The notes under the pieces are model-generated. The model was not told the DNA's origin. It ran no database searches and saw nothing but the letters and a program-made list of their open reading frames with translations. Of a stretch of 6,621 nucleotides of DNA, positions 1 to 6,620 are shown one piece after another; within the stretch, counting starts at the first letter, position 1, and the number at the start of each line of letters is the position of its first letter. The stretch covers positions 1 to 6,621 of the forward strand of contig JAFPDR010000002.1 in NCBI GenBank assembly GCA_017389885.1, read 5' to 3'. This DNA is from Kiritimatiellia bacterium (lineage in GTDB: Bacteria; Verrucomicrobiota; Kiritimatiellia; RFP12; UBA1067). Both the position numbers and the translations under genes were made by a program.

Positions 1-2
1 GC

Positions 3-1532
3 TTCCAGCCGGTGCAGGTTGACGCTCCGAGCGAGGAGGACGCGATCTCGATCCTGCGCGGCATAAAGGAGCGCTTCGAAAAATACCACAACGTCCACAT
101 ACGAGACGAAGCACTCGTTAGCGCAGTCGTCCTGTCGTCGCGCTATATCCAGGACCGATTCCTCCCAGACAAGGCAATCGACCTTCTCGACGAGGCGTGC
201 GCGCGCATCAGGACGGAAATGGATTCCTGCCCGCAGGAACTCGACGAAATCTCGCGGCACGTCAGGCGCCTCGAGATCGAGGAGATCGCGCTCAAGAAGG
301 AGAAGGACGAAGCGTCCAAGAAGCGGCTCGAGGAGCTCCAGTCGGAGCTTAAGGCGCTTCGGGAGAAGATGGACGCGATGACGGCTCAGTGGAAGCGCGA
401 GAAGGCGGCGATCGAGGAGGTGCGCAAGGTGCGCGCGGACCTCGAGCAGGCGAGGATCCGCCACCAGCAGGCCGTGGACGCGGGCAATCTCAACGCCGCG
501 GCGAAGCTTCAGTACGGCGACATCCCTGCGCTTGAGAAGCGCCTCAGGGAGCACGAGGCGGCGGTGAAGTGCGGCGACGCGGCGCTCCTGAGCGAGGTCG
601 TGACGTCCGACGAAATCGCCGAGGTCGTCTCGCGCTGGAGCGGGATACCGGTGACGAAGCTCGTGGAGGGCGAGCGCGAGAAGCTGATGCGCCTCGGCGA
701 TGTGCTGCACCAGCGCGTCATCGGACAGGACAAGGCGGTGGAGGCTGTCGCGGACGCGGTCATACGCTCGCGCGCAGGCATCAAGAACCGCAACCGCCCC
801 GTGGGCGCGTTCCTCTTCCTCGGCCCGACGGGCGTCGGAAAGACCGAGCTTGCGAAGGCGCTCGCGCAGGAGCTCTTCGACGACGAGAACGCGATGGTGC
901 GCCTCGACATGTCCGAGTACATGGAGAAGTTCGCCGTCTCGCGCCTCGTCGGAGCGCCGCCCGGATACGTCGGCTACGACGAGGGCGGGCAGCTCACGGA
1001 GGCCGTGCGCAGGAAGCAGTTCTCCGTAGTCCTCCTCGACGAGATCGAGAAGGCGCATCCGGACGTCTTCAACATGCTGCTGCAGGTCCTCGACGACGGC
1101 AGGCTCACCGACAGCCACGGAAGGACCGTGTCGTTCAAGAACACCGTCATCATCATGACCTCTAACGCGCCGAAGGACTCGCTCAAGGACATCTTCCGCC
1201 CCGAGTTCCTGAACCGCCTCGACGAGATACTCGAGTTCGACTCGCTCAGCGAGGCGCAGATCGCGGAGATCGTGAAGCTCCAGCTGAAGGACTTCTCGAA
1301 GCGGCTTGCGGACCAGGGCTTCCGCCTTTCGGTCGACGACGCCGCGGTCGCGCAGCTCGCGAAGGACGGATACGACCCCGCCTTCGGCGCGCGTCCGGTG
1401 AAGCGCGCTATCCAGCGCGAGCTGGAGAACCCGATCGCGAAGGGCATCGTCGCCGGCAGGTACATGCCCGGCGCGGAGATAAAGGTCACGGCGAAGGACG
1501 GCTCGCTCGCCTTCGCCGGCGCCGCCGAATAA
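3..1532 (+). CDS. clpB: ATP-dependent disaggregase ClpB, 5'-truncated by window edge
   Basis: Hsp100 ring ATPase that threads aggregated proteins through its central pore together with DnaK/DnaJ in the cytosol. The frame is open from base 3 (Phe-Gln-Pro), and the GTG at 12 is an internal valine, because FQPV lies inside a conserved ClpB stretch at the end of the first ATPase module. What remains (509 residues) is: the end of AAA1 with KAIDLLDEA (57-65); the long coiled-coil middle domain (about 75-190) that separates ClpB from ClpA/ClpC; then AAA2 with Walker A GPTGVGKT (274-281), pore loop GYVGYDEGG (321-329), Walker B VVLLDE (342-347), the NRLDE arginine-finger region (404-408) and sensor 2 GAR (462-464). 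One oddity is that the segment between TSN (386-388) and FRPEFLNR is only 9 residues, about 20 shorter than in E. coli ClpB, and lacks the usual LGS after TSN. Identity is secure. Probably transcribed separately from the genes downstream. Confidence 0.97.
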   Translation, partial: FQPVQVDAPSEEDAISILRGIKERFEKYHNVHIRDEALVSAVVLSSRYIQDRFLPDKAIDLLDEACARIRTEMDSCPQELDEISRHVRRLEIEEIALKKEKDEASKKRLEELQSELKALREKMDAMTAQWKREKAAIEEVRKVRADLEQARIRHQQAVDAGNLNAAAKLQYGDIPALEKRLREHEAAVKCGDAALLSEVVTSDEIAEVVSRWSGIPVTKLVEGEREKLMRLGDVLHQRVIGQDKAVEAVADAVIRSRAGIKNRNRPVGAFLFLGPTGVGKTELAKALAQELFDDENAMVRLDMSEYMEKFAVSRLVGAPPGYVGYDEGGQLTEAVRRKQFSVVLLDEIEKAHPDVFNMLLQVLDDGRLTDSHGRTVSFKNTVIIMTSNAPKDSLKDIFRPEFLNRLDEILEFDSLSEAQIAEIVKLQLKDFSKRLADQGFRLSVDDAAVAQLAKDGYDPAFGARPVKRAIQRELENPIAKGIVAGRYMPGAEIKVTAKDGSLAFAGAAE

Positions 1533-1536
1533 AACA

Positions 1537-1569
1537 TTTTTGTTGCGCAGATGTTGCGTATTTGTTGCG
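1537..1569 (+). repeat. Three tandem 11-bp repeats ending in TGTTGCG (putative operator)
   Basis: Units are TTTTTGTTGCG (1537-1547), CAGATGTTGCG (1548-1558) and TATTTGTTGCG (1559-1569). All three share the last seven bases exactly, and units 1 and 3 match at 10 of 11. The array starts five bases after the clpB stop, in the only long non-coding stretch of the window. An 11-bp step places the shared bases on one face of the helix, as in operators bound by tandem response-regulator dimers. The centre lies about 70 bp upstream of the start site predicted from the -10 element, which suits an activator. The repeats are seen directly; the regulatory role is inferred, and no factor can be named. Confidence 0.55.
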
Positions 1570-1608
1570 AAGAAGTCATAGAGATGTAACACTTCCTTTT
1601 CCGCTTTT

Positions 1609-1617
1609 TGCGATAAT
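1609..1617 (+). promoter_or_regulatory. Extended -10 promoter element upstream of comM
   Basis: TGCGATAAT matches the extended -10 pattern TGnTATAAT at all but one defined base. It lies in an AT-richer island within very GC-rich DNA and would start transcription near 1624, giving a leader of about 35 bases before the comM ATG. No good TTGACA-like -35 sits 16-18 bp upstream (the region reads ACACTT). That fits an extended -10 promoter, possibly helped by a factor bound to the upstream repeats. It is the best candidate promoter for the whole comM-recA operon. Inferred from sequence only. Confidence 0.45.
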
Positions 1618-1658
1618 GTCTCCGTCATCTGAATTCATCAGAAAGGAACGGAGGCAAA

Positions 1659-3200
1659 ATGGTCGCAAGATGCTATTCGGGCGCGATTAACGGCGTGGAT
1701 GCGTCCACTGTCGAGATCGAGGTCAGCTCGGCGAAGTCGACGAGTTCGTTCGCCATCGTCGGTCTCCCCGACCAGGCGGTGAAGGAGGCGAAGGACCGCG
1801 TGTCGACCGCGCTCAAGAACTCGGGCTTCCGCTCGAAGGACGAGTACGCCATCACCGTCAACCTGGCGCCTGCGGACGTGCGCAAGGAAGGCCCCATATA
1901 CGACCTTCCCATCGCCGTCGCGCTCCTGCGCGCTACAAAGCGCCTCAGGAACGAGGAGCTCGAGGAGTACGCCTTCGCGGGCGAGCTTTCGCTCGCGGGC
2001 GGCGTGAGGCGCGTGAGGGGGATAATACCGATCGTCATGGAGATGCGCCGCATCGGGCGGCGCGCCGTGTTCGTCCCCGAGGAGAACGCCGAGGAGGCGA
2101 GCGTCGTTCCGGGGATAGACGTCATTCCCGTGAGGTCCCTCGCCGAGACCGTCGCGTGCCTCAACGGCGAGGTGAAGATAGAGCCGCACGCGACGGACCT
2201 CGCCGGGCTTGTCGCCGCCGAGGAGGGGCATGGCGACGACTTCGCGGACATCAAGGGCCAGGAGAACCTGCGGCGCGCCATCGAGACCGCCGTCGCGGGA
2301 GGGCACAACATGCTCATGATCGGCGCGCCCGGCTCCGGCAAGACGATGATCGCGCGGCGCATTCCGTCCATACTCCCGCCGATGACGCTGGAGGAGGCGC
2401 TTGAGGTCTCCAAGATCCACTCCGTCGCGGGGCGGGAGAAGGGCGGCGGCGTTTTCGTGACGTCGCGACCTTTCCGCGCGCCGCACCACACCGTGAGCTC
2501 CATCGGCCTCCTCGGCGGGGGGACGCGTCCCGTGCCGGGCGAGGTGTCGCTCGCGCACAGGGGCGTTCTCTTCCTCGACGAGTTCGCGGAGTTCCCGAGG
2601 AGCGCGCTCGAGGTGCTTCGCCAGCCGCTCGAGGACGGACACGTCGCGGTGTCCCGCGCGGCGGCGGCGTACGACTTCCCGTCTCGCTTCATGCTCGTCG
2701 CGGCGATGAATCCGTGTCCGTGCGGATACTATCCGACGGACGACTGCAGGTGCAACCAGGCGCAGGTGCTGAAGTACCAGCAGCGCGTGTCCGGTCCGGT
2801 TCTCGACCGAATCGACATCCAGTGCGGCGTCCGGGCCGTTAAGCCGGACGAGCTGGAGAACCTGAAGCCGGGCGAGTCGAGCGCTGAGATAAGGTCGCGC
2901 GTCGTCGCCGCGAGGGCGATACAGGCCGAGCGCTACCGCGGGATGCGCGGGGTGGTCACGAACGCGGACGCGAAGAGCCGGGACCTGAAGGACATCTGCC
3001 GGCTGACCGACAGGGCGGCCGACGCTCTCCACGACAAGCTCCACGCCCTCAGCCTCTCGGCGCGCGCGTACGACCGCGTCCTCAGGGTGGCGCGCACATG
3101 CGCGGACCTCAAGGGGCGTCTCGACGTCACTGAGGAGGACGTGTTCGCGGCGGCGAGCTACCGCGAGCTCGACCGCGGGGGGGACTCTTTCTGGGCCTGA
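1659..3200 (+). CDS. comM: ComM/YifB-family Mg-chelatase-like AAA+ ATPase (DNA branch-migration helicase)
   Basis: Hexameric AAA+ motor of the Mg-chelatase-like family. In Vibrio, ComM drives bidirectional branch migration so that RecA-paired DNA can be integrated during natural transformation. The 513 residues match the family's usual length. The N-terminal ChlI-like (S5-domain-2/Lon-like) fold spans about 1-170 with the typical FAIVGLPD (31-38). The ATPase follows: FADIKGQ (195-201), Walker A GAPGSGKT (222-229), RAPHHT (273-278), Walker B VLFLDE (303-308) and LDRIDI (382-387). A cysteine pair-of-pairs CPC...CRC (C353, C355, C363, C365) is a likely zinc site. The C-terminal helical domain has LSLSARAYDRVLRVART (464-480) and ends YRELDR. 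The ATG at 1659 follows GGAGG (1650-1654), only 4 bases away. First gene of the proposed recombination operon. The family is widespread in non-competent bacteria too, so competence itself is not proven. Confidence 0.95.
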   Translation: MVARCYSGAINGVDASTVEIEVSSAKSTSSFAIVGLPDQAVKEAKDRVSTALKNSGFRSKDEYAITVNLAPADVRKEGPIYDLPIAVALLRATKRLRNEELEEYAFAGELSLAGGVRRVRGIIPIVMEMRRIGRRAVFVPEENAEEASVVPGIDVIPVRSLAETVACLNGEVKIEPHATDLAGLVAAEEGHGDDFADIKGQENLRRAIETAVAGGHNMLMIGAPGSGKTMIARRIPSILPPMTLEEALEVSKIHSVAGREKGGGVFVTSRPFRAPHHTVSSIGLLGGGTRPVPGEVSLAHRGVLFLDEFAEFPRSALEVLRQPLEDGHVAVSRAAAAYDFPSRFMLVAAMNPCPCGYYPTDDCRCNQAQVLKYQQRVSGPVLDRIDIQCGVRAVKPDELENLKPGESSAEIRSRVVAARAIQAERYRGMRGVVTNADAKSRDLKDICRLTDRAADALHDKLHALSLSARAYDRVLRVARTCADLKGRLDVTEEDVFAAASYRELDRGGDSFWA

Positions 3201-3247
3201 GTCGGGTCCGGGGAAACAAAGACACGAAAAAGGAAAGGAACGAGAAG

Positions 3248-3847
3248 ATGAACGATACAATGCAGCAGAAGATCGCGCAGGCTCCGGGGCAGTTCCGTCC
3301 CAGCCTCGCGCTCTACCACGCCAACGGAAAGGGCACCGGAGGGGCGATCAAGATGACGCTCCATCCGGCTCACGACGACACTGACGGATGCATCATGCTG
3401 ACGATGGCGAACCAGCTGACGATCGGCGACAGGCGCGGGCCGAACCCGACCTTCCCGAGGTTCGACTGGGACGGCAGGCTCACGGTGAAGCTCGACTTCA
3501 CGGACCTCACCGAGATGCTGATGGTCTTCCGCGGCGAGCGCGAGTCGATAGGGGACGGGAAGGGCCTCTTCCACACGACCGCGCAGTTCACGACGAGCAT
3601 CAACCTCCGGCACATCGTGGAGCCGACGAGCTGCTATTCGCTCGAGCTGTTCCGCACTTCGCGGGACGGACAGGGCGAGTCGCGCTCGCGGTTCATACTT
3701 GCGCCGAACGAGGCGCTCGGGGTGAGCCTCGCGATCGAGAAGTCGTTCGGCGTCATCTGCTTCGGCATTCCGATGCTGGTGCCGCACGACACGTCCAAGT
3801 ACCGCCGCGAGACGCGGGAGGCGCGCAATGCCCAGGCAGCGGCGTGA
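3248..3847 (+). CDS. Whirly-like (putative ssDNA-binding) protein, family otherwise unrecognised
   Basis: 199 residues with no signal peptide or membrane segment. The protein reads as two copies of a strand-strand-strand-helix unit, roughly 32-103 and 112-176. The first ends in FDWDGRLTVKLDFTDLTEML (72-91) then RGERES (95-100); the second has YSLELF (130-135), ESRSRFILAP (144-153) and a helix around 154-166. This order, and the F/Y-D-W ... V-x-L-x-x-T-D/E-L/I ... R-x-S and LFH stretch, resemble plant Whirly proteins as I remember them (YDW, VTEIGTL, RES, FFH). Whirly tetramers bind ssDNA and limit illegitimate recombination in organelles. The tail (180-199) is charged and probably disordered. 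The start ATG follows AAAGGA (3234-3239) by 8 bases; a second ATG at 3260 is possible. It begins 47 bp after comM and overlaps yraN by 20 bp. That it is a real gene is near certain. The Whirly assignment is inferred by eye; PC4- or PUR-like folds are alternatives. Confidence 0.9.
   Translation: MNDTMQQKIAQAPGQFRPSLALYHANGKGTGGAIKMTLHPAHDDTDGCIMLTMANQLTIGDRRGPNPTFPRFDWDGRLTVKLDFTDLTEMLMVFRGERESIGDGKGLFHTTAQFTTSINLRHIVEPTSCYSLELFRTSRDGQGESRSRFILAPNEALGVSLAIEKSFGVICFGIPMLVPHDTSKYRRETREARNAQAAA
3816..3821 (+). promoter_or_regulatory. Ribosome binding site of yraN inside the upstream gene
   Basis: GGGAGG lies six bases before the ATG at 3828, within the last codons of the Whirly-like gene. It supports this start, and hence the 20-bp overlap, over any later start in yraN. 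The arrangement suggests translational coupling: ribosomes finishing the upstream gene expose or reuse this site. Confidence 0.7.
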
Positions 3848-4271
3848 GGCCTCGAACGTCGGCGTGCGCCACGGCGAGTGGGGCGAAGACGTCGCGGTCG
3901 AGTTCCTCCGTGTCCACGGATACGAGATCGTCGACCGAAACGTCCGCCCCTGCTCGCGCGACAGGAGGCTCGAGATCGACGTCGTGGCGTACGACAGGAT
4001 GTACGACGTGATGGCGTTCGTCGAGGTCAAGCAGCACGCGGCGAAGAGTCCGTTCGCCACGCGCCTCCGGAGCGTCGACCGCCGAAAGCGCGACCTGCTG
4101 AGGCGCGCGTGCAGGACGTGGATCGCGAAGGAGCGCTGGGCCGGCGCGTACCGCTTCGACGTCATAGAGGTGTACGGCACGCCGAACGCGGCGTGCCGCG
4201 CCGAGATAGACCACATTCCGGGCGTGAGGCTCTTCGAGAAGTCGGAGCGCTTCGTGGACTGGAGCAAATGA
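3828..4271 (+). CDS. yraN: UPF0102/YraN-family protein, PD-(D/E)XK nuclease-like fold
   Basis: 147 residues, near the family's usual 110-130 with slightly long ends. Family members have a restriction-endonuclease-like core and no firmly settled role; they are often found near DNA-processing genes. Visible marks are: GEWGED (16-21), where the conserved G-x-x-G-E opens the first helix; [11 protein letters not shown] (30-40); EID (49-51); FVEVK (64-68), giving the likely metal-binding set E20, D51, E66 and K68; a basic helix [11 protein letters not shown] (84-94); and RFDVIEV (109-115). The residues before EID are RRL rather than the common GGE-type turn, a minor departure. The start at 3828 is supported by GGGAGG six bases upstream. 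It overlaps the Whirly-like gene by 20 bp and ends 28 bp before recA, which suggests co-expression with recombination genes. Family assignment is strong; nuclease activity is inferred from the motif. Confidence 0.9.
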   Translation: MPRQRREASNVGVRHGEWGEDVAVEFLRVHGYEIVDRNVRPCSRDRRLEIDVVAYDRMYDVMAFVEVKQHAAKSPFATRLRSVDRRKRDLLRRACRTWIAKERWAGAYRFDVIEVYGTPNAACRAEIDHIPGVRLFEKSERFVDWSK

Positions 4272-4285
4272 AGTCAGGAACTCAC

Positions 4286-4292
4286 AAGGAGG
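4286..4292 (+). promoter_or_regulatory. Strong Shine-Dalgarno sequence of recA
   Basis: AAGGAGG is a full anti-16S match, seven bases before the recA ATG at 4300. It is the best ribosome site in the window, stronger than those of comM or yraN. Strong independent translation of recA would fit its need to be more abundant than its operon partners. No promoter hexamers fit in the 28-bp gap. Confidence 0.8.
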
Positions 4293-4299
4293 AACCGAT

Positions 4300-5310
4300 A
4301 TGGGCAATCTGCTGGAAAACGTGATGAAGGAGATCAGGAAGCAGTTCGGCGAGATGTCCGTGCTGCGCCTCGGCGACGCCGCGCAGAAGGACGTCGAGGC
4401 CGTGTCGACGGGGGCTCTGGGGCTGGACCTCGCGCTCGGCGTGGGAGGGCTCCCGAAGGGGCGCATAGTAGAGCTCTACGGGCACGAGTCGTCCGGAAAG
4501 ACGACCCTCGCGCTGCACGCCGTCGCGAACGTGCAGAAGGCGGGCGGCACTGCGGCGTTCATCGACGCGGAGCACGCGCTCGACCCGGGCTACGCGCGCA
4601 AGATAGGCGTCGACCTCGCGAACCTCGTCGTCTCGCAGCCGTCGAGCGGCGAGGAGGCGCTCACGATCTGCGAGGAGCTCGTGAAGTCGGGGGCTGTAGA
4701 CATCGTGGTGGTCGACTCGGTCGCGGCGCTCGTTCCGCAGGCGGAGATCGACGGCGCGATGGGCGACAGCCACGTGGGGCTCCAGGCGCGCCTCATGTCG
4801 CAGGCGATGCGCAAGCTCACCGCCGCGATAGCGCAGACGAAGACGCTGTGCATATTCACGAACCAGGTGCGCGAGAAGATCGGCGTCATGTTCGGCAACC
4901 CCGAGACGACTCCGGGCGGGAAGGCGCTCAAGTTCTACGCGAGCTGCCGTCTGCAGGTGCAGAGGATCGGCGCGATAAAGTCCGCGGCTGGCGAGGTCGT
5001 GGGGAACCGCACGCGCGTGAAGGTCGTGAAGAACAAGGTGGCATCGCCGTTCACCGAGGCGGAGTTCGACATACTCTACTCGTGCGGGATATCGTGGGAG
5101 GGTTCCGTTCTCGACGCCGCGCTGGCGCGCGGTATTGTCGAGCGGCGAGGGAGCTGGCTCGCGCACGGGAGCGAGCAGCTTGCGCAGGGCTCGCTCGCGG
5201 CGATCGCGTACCTGAGGGAGCATCCAGAGGTGGCGGATGCGATCGCGCAGGAGGTGCGGGAGACGCCGTTCGACCCGGCGAAGGCCAAGGCGGCGAGAAA
5301 GGCGGCATGA
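4300..5310 (+). CDS. recA: Recombinase RecA
   Basis: ATP-dependent strand-exchange protein: it forms filaments on ssDNA, pairs it with homologous duplex, and in many bacteria triggers LexA cleavage. The 336 residues are typical (E. coli 353), with a short N-terminal polymerisation helix. Motifs: Walker A GHESSGKT (61-68), with His where the family nearly always has Pro (GPESSGKT); catalytic Glu in FIDAEHALD (E91); Walker B VVVDS (136-140); loop 1 region [18 protein letters not shown] (148-165); FTNQVR (186-191); loop 2 [15 protein letters not shown] (198-212); and KVVKNK (241-246). The C-terminal tail is basic and Ala/Lys-rich (KAKAARKAA), not the acidic tail that restrains E. coli RecA. AAGGAGG lies 7 bases before the ATG. 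There is no room for its own promoter in the 28-bp gap, so it probably depends on the promoter before comM or one hidden within yraN. It overlaps the next gene by 4 bp. Confidence 0.98.
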   Translation: MGNLLENVMKEIRKQFGEMSVLRLGDAAQKDVEAVSTGALGLDLALGVGGLPKGRIVELYGHESSGKTTLALHAVANVQKAGGTAAFIDAEHALDPGYARKIGVDLANLVVSQPSSGEEALTICEELVKSGAVDIVVVDSVAALVPQAEIDGAMGDSHVGLQARLMSQAMRKLTAAIAQTKTLCIFTNQVREKIGVMFGNPETTPGGKALKFYASCRLQVQRIGAIKSAAGEVVGNRTRVKVVKNKVASPFTEAEFDILYSCGISWEGSVLDAALARGIVERRGSWLAHGSEQLAQGSLAAIAYLREHPEVADAIAQEVRETPFDPAKAKAARKAA

Positions 5311-6470
5311 TCTGCGAGCGGCACGTCCAGGCGATCTGGTACGACCGCGCCCTCAGGCCCGGCAGGCTCTACGCGGTCGGGAGGTCCGCCGCGTCCGGGG
5401 GCGAGGTGCGCGTCGTAGATCCCGGCGCGTGGAACCAGGGCGCAGGGCCCGACTTCCTCGGCGCGGTGATCGAGGTCGGTCCCGAGCGCACGCGGCTTTG
5501 CGGAGACGTCGAGGTGCACATGGCGCCTTCGGACTGGTCCGCGCACGGACACGGAGACGATCCCGCGTACCGCAACGTGGTCGCTCACGTGACGTGGCGG
5601 TACGGACCTCCCCCCGCGTCGCTTCCGCCGCGCGCGGTCTCGATCTGGCTCGGACGCTTCCTCGCCTCCGACCCGGGCTTCGCCCCTGAGGCGATCGACC
5701 TGGGCGCGTATCCGTTCGCGAGGCTTCCGTCGGACGAGCGGGCGTGCTTCGAGGCGTTCGAGGGGAAGCCGGACGAGGCGCGCGAGCTTCTCGCCGAGGC
5801 TGGGCGCAGGCGCATCGCGGAGAAGGCCTCGCGAATGAGGCGGCAGCTTGCGGACTGCGCGGACTCCGCTCAGCTGTTCTACGCGGAGATAATGGGCGCG
5901 CTCGGCTACAGCAGGAACGCGGGTGCGTTCCGCGCGATCGCCGCGTCCGTCCCCTACCGCCGCCTAGTCGCCGAGCCGGAGAACGCGGCGGCCGCCCTCG
6001 TCGCCGCTGCGTCGTTCGCGGACGTCGAGCGCGGCGGGCGTCCGTGCAACGCGCCGGAGCGCAGGCTCGAGGCGGCGGCGGAGCTGTTCGTGTCGACGCC
6101 TGTGATGAGCCTTGCGGACGCGTATGACTTCTCGCCGAAGTCCTGCCGCGAGCTCGTCGGGACCATGTCCGCGCGGCACATAGTGGGGCGCGGACGCGGC
6201 GCGGCGGTGCTCGCGAACATAGTCGTGCCGTGGGCGATGGCGGAGGGGCGGATAGAGCGCGCGCCGGACTGGCTTCCGCCCGAGGACGTCTCGGAGCCGG
6301 TGCGGCTGATGGCGTTCAGGCTGCTCGGACGCGACCACAACCCCGCCGCGTTCTACTCCGGCAACGGGCTCCACATCCAGGGGCTTATCGAGATATACCG
6401 GCGGTGGTGCAGTCCGATCCACCCCTACTGCGAGACGTGCCCCGCGTGGCGCCTGAGTGCCCCAAAATAA
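5307..6470 (+). CDS. DUF2851 family protein, possible nuclease-like core and C-terminal cysteine cluster
   Basis: 387 residues, no signal or membrane segment, function unknown. The family is recognised from [13 protein letters not shown] (38-50), [17 protein letters not shown] (66-82) and NVVAHV (90-95), which match the conserved N-terminal block of DUF2851. The layout P-D-F, a strand, then G-D-V-E-V-H resembles a PD-(D/E)XK site (D49, E69) with His in place of the Lys. The middle (about 140-330) is helical and Ala/Arg-rich. The C-terminus carries C368-x6-C375-x2-C378, spaced like the first three cysteines of the iron-sulphur loop of endonuclease III-type glycosylases, but with Ser rather than Cys at the fourth position. 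The ATG at 5307 overlaps the recA stop (ATGA), with GAGAAAGG four bases upstream, indicating translational coupling to recA. Family assignment is firm; both the nuclease and metal-site readings are my inference. Confidence 0.88.
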   Translation: MICERHVQAIWYDRALRPGRLYAVGRSAASGGEVRVVDPGAWNQGAGPDFLGAVIEVGPERTRLCGDVEVHMAPSDWSAHGHGDDPAYRNVVAHVTWRYGPPPASLPPRAVSIWLGRFLASDPGFAPEAIDLGAYPFARLPSDERACFEAFEGKPDEARELLAEAGRRRIAEKASRMRRQLADCADSAQLFYAEIMGALGYSRNAGAFRAIAASVPYRRLVAEPENAAAALVAAASFADVERGGRPCNAPERRLEAAAELFVSTPVMSLADAYDFSPKSCRELVGTMSARHIVGRGRGAAVLANIVVPWAMAEGRIERAPDWLPPEDVSEPVRLMAFRLLGRDHNPAAFYSGNGLHIQGLIEIYRRWCSPIHPYCETCPAWRLSAPK

Positions 6471-6620
6471 CGTAGGCGCGCAAAGCGCCGCGCCGTTGCG
6501 CGACACCGCAGGCACCCCCATCTGTTCGGCGAACGCCAGCGTGTTGAAGCCGACGACCACGTCGTTGGATGTGGCCGGTATGAGATTCGCGCCGAAGCCG
6601 GCGCTGACGCCCGCGAAAGC
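6471..6620 (-). pseudogene. Fragment resembling an AbgT-type (p-aminobenzoyl-glutamate) transporter, open at the window edge
   Basis: Minus-strand frame entering at the right edge. It reads AFAGVSAGFGANLIPATSND and continues VVVGFNTLAFAEQMGVPAV, then GAALCAPT near 6471. The Ala-Phe-Ala-Gly-Val-Ser-x-Gly-Phe-x-Ala-Asn-Leu pattern followed by a D-x-x-x-x-G-x segment is like an internal loop of AbgT-family inner-membrane transporters as I remember them. In that family it lies well before the C-terminus, with several membrane segments still to follow. Here the frame instead runs on without a stop through the antisense of DUF2851 (to about 5964), giving charged, Arg-rich sequence with no membrane character. 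So either this is a truncated remnant, a junction artefact of assembly, or a chance match. The plus-strand frame over the same bases is also open but resembles nothing I know. The 5' part lies outside the window. Confidence 0.3.
6475..6494. terminator. GC-rich hairpin after the last operon gene, weak terminator candidate
   Basis: GGCGCG (6475-6480) can pair with CGCGCC (6489-6494), or GGCGC (6475-6479) with GCGCC (6485-6489), five bases after the DUF2851 stop. No T tract follows on the plus strand. Read on the minus strand, it is followed by the T-rich stretch TACGTTATTTT. In DNA this GC-rich such a pairing can arise by chance, so confidence is low. Confidence 0.25.

Noticed and set aside
12..14. 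GTG at base 12 as the start of a short ClpB
   Set aside because: The frame is open to the window edge and the preceding FQP belongs to the conserved ClpB sequence. It is an internal Val of a gene cut by the window.
1500..1542. Intrinsic terminator at the end of clpB
   Set aside because: There is a T5 run, but the GC-rich bases before it form only short interrupted pairings, and the T run belongs to the first 11-bp repeat.
3177..3183. G7 run near the end of comM as a phase-variation or frameshift site
   Set aside because: It lies a few codons before the stop, so slippage changes only the tail, and a G6 run occurs elsewhere in the same gene (2517-2522). Ordinary for this base composition.
1638..3260. 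540-codon open frame on the minus strand across comM
   Set aside because: It is antisense to a clear ComM coding region, and its translation is Arg/Asp/His-rich with no family likeness. Long antisense frames are expected at this GC.
3158..4267. 369-codon minus-strand frame across the Whirly-like gene and yraN
   Set aside because: Low-complexity charged translation with no recognisable motif. The plus-strand genes have good ribosome sites and a known family (YraN).
4848..5306. Extension of the DUF2851 frame upstream into recA
   Set aside because: The frame is open, but upstream of 5307 it reads as Arg/Gly-rich shadow of recA. The family block begins just after the ATG at 5307, which overlaps the recA stop in the usual ATGA manner.
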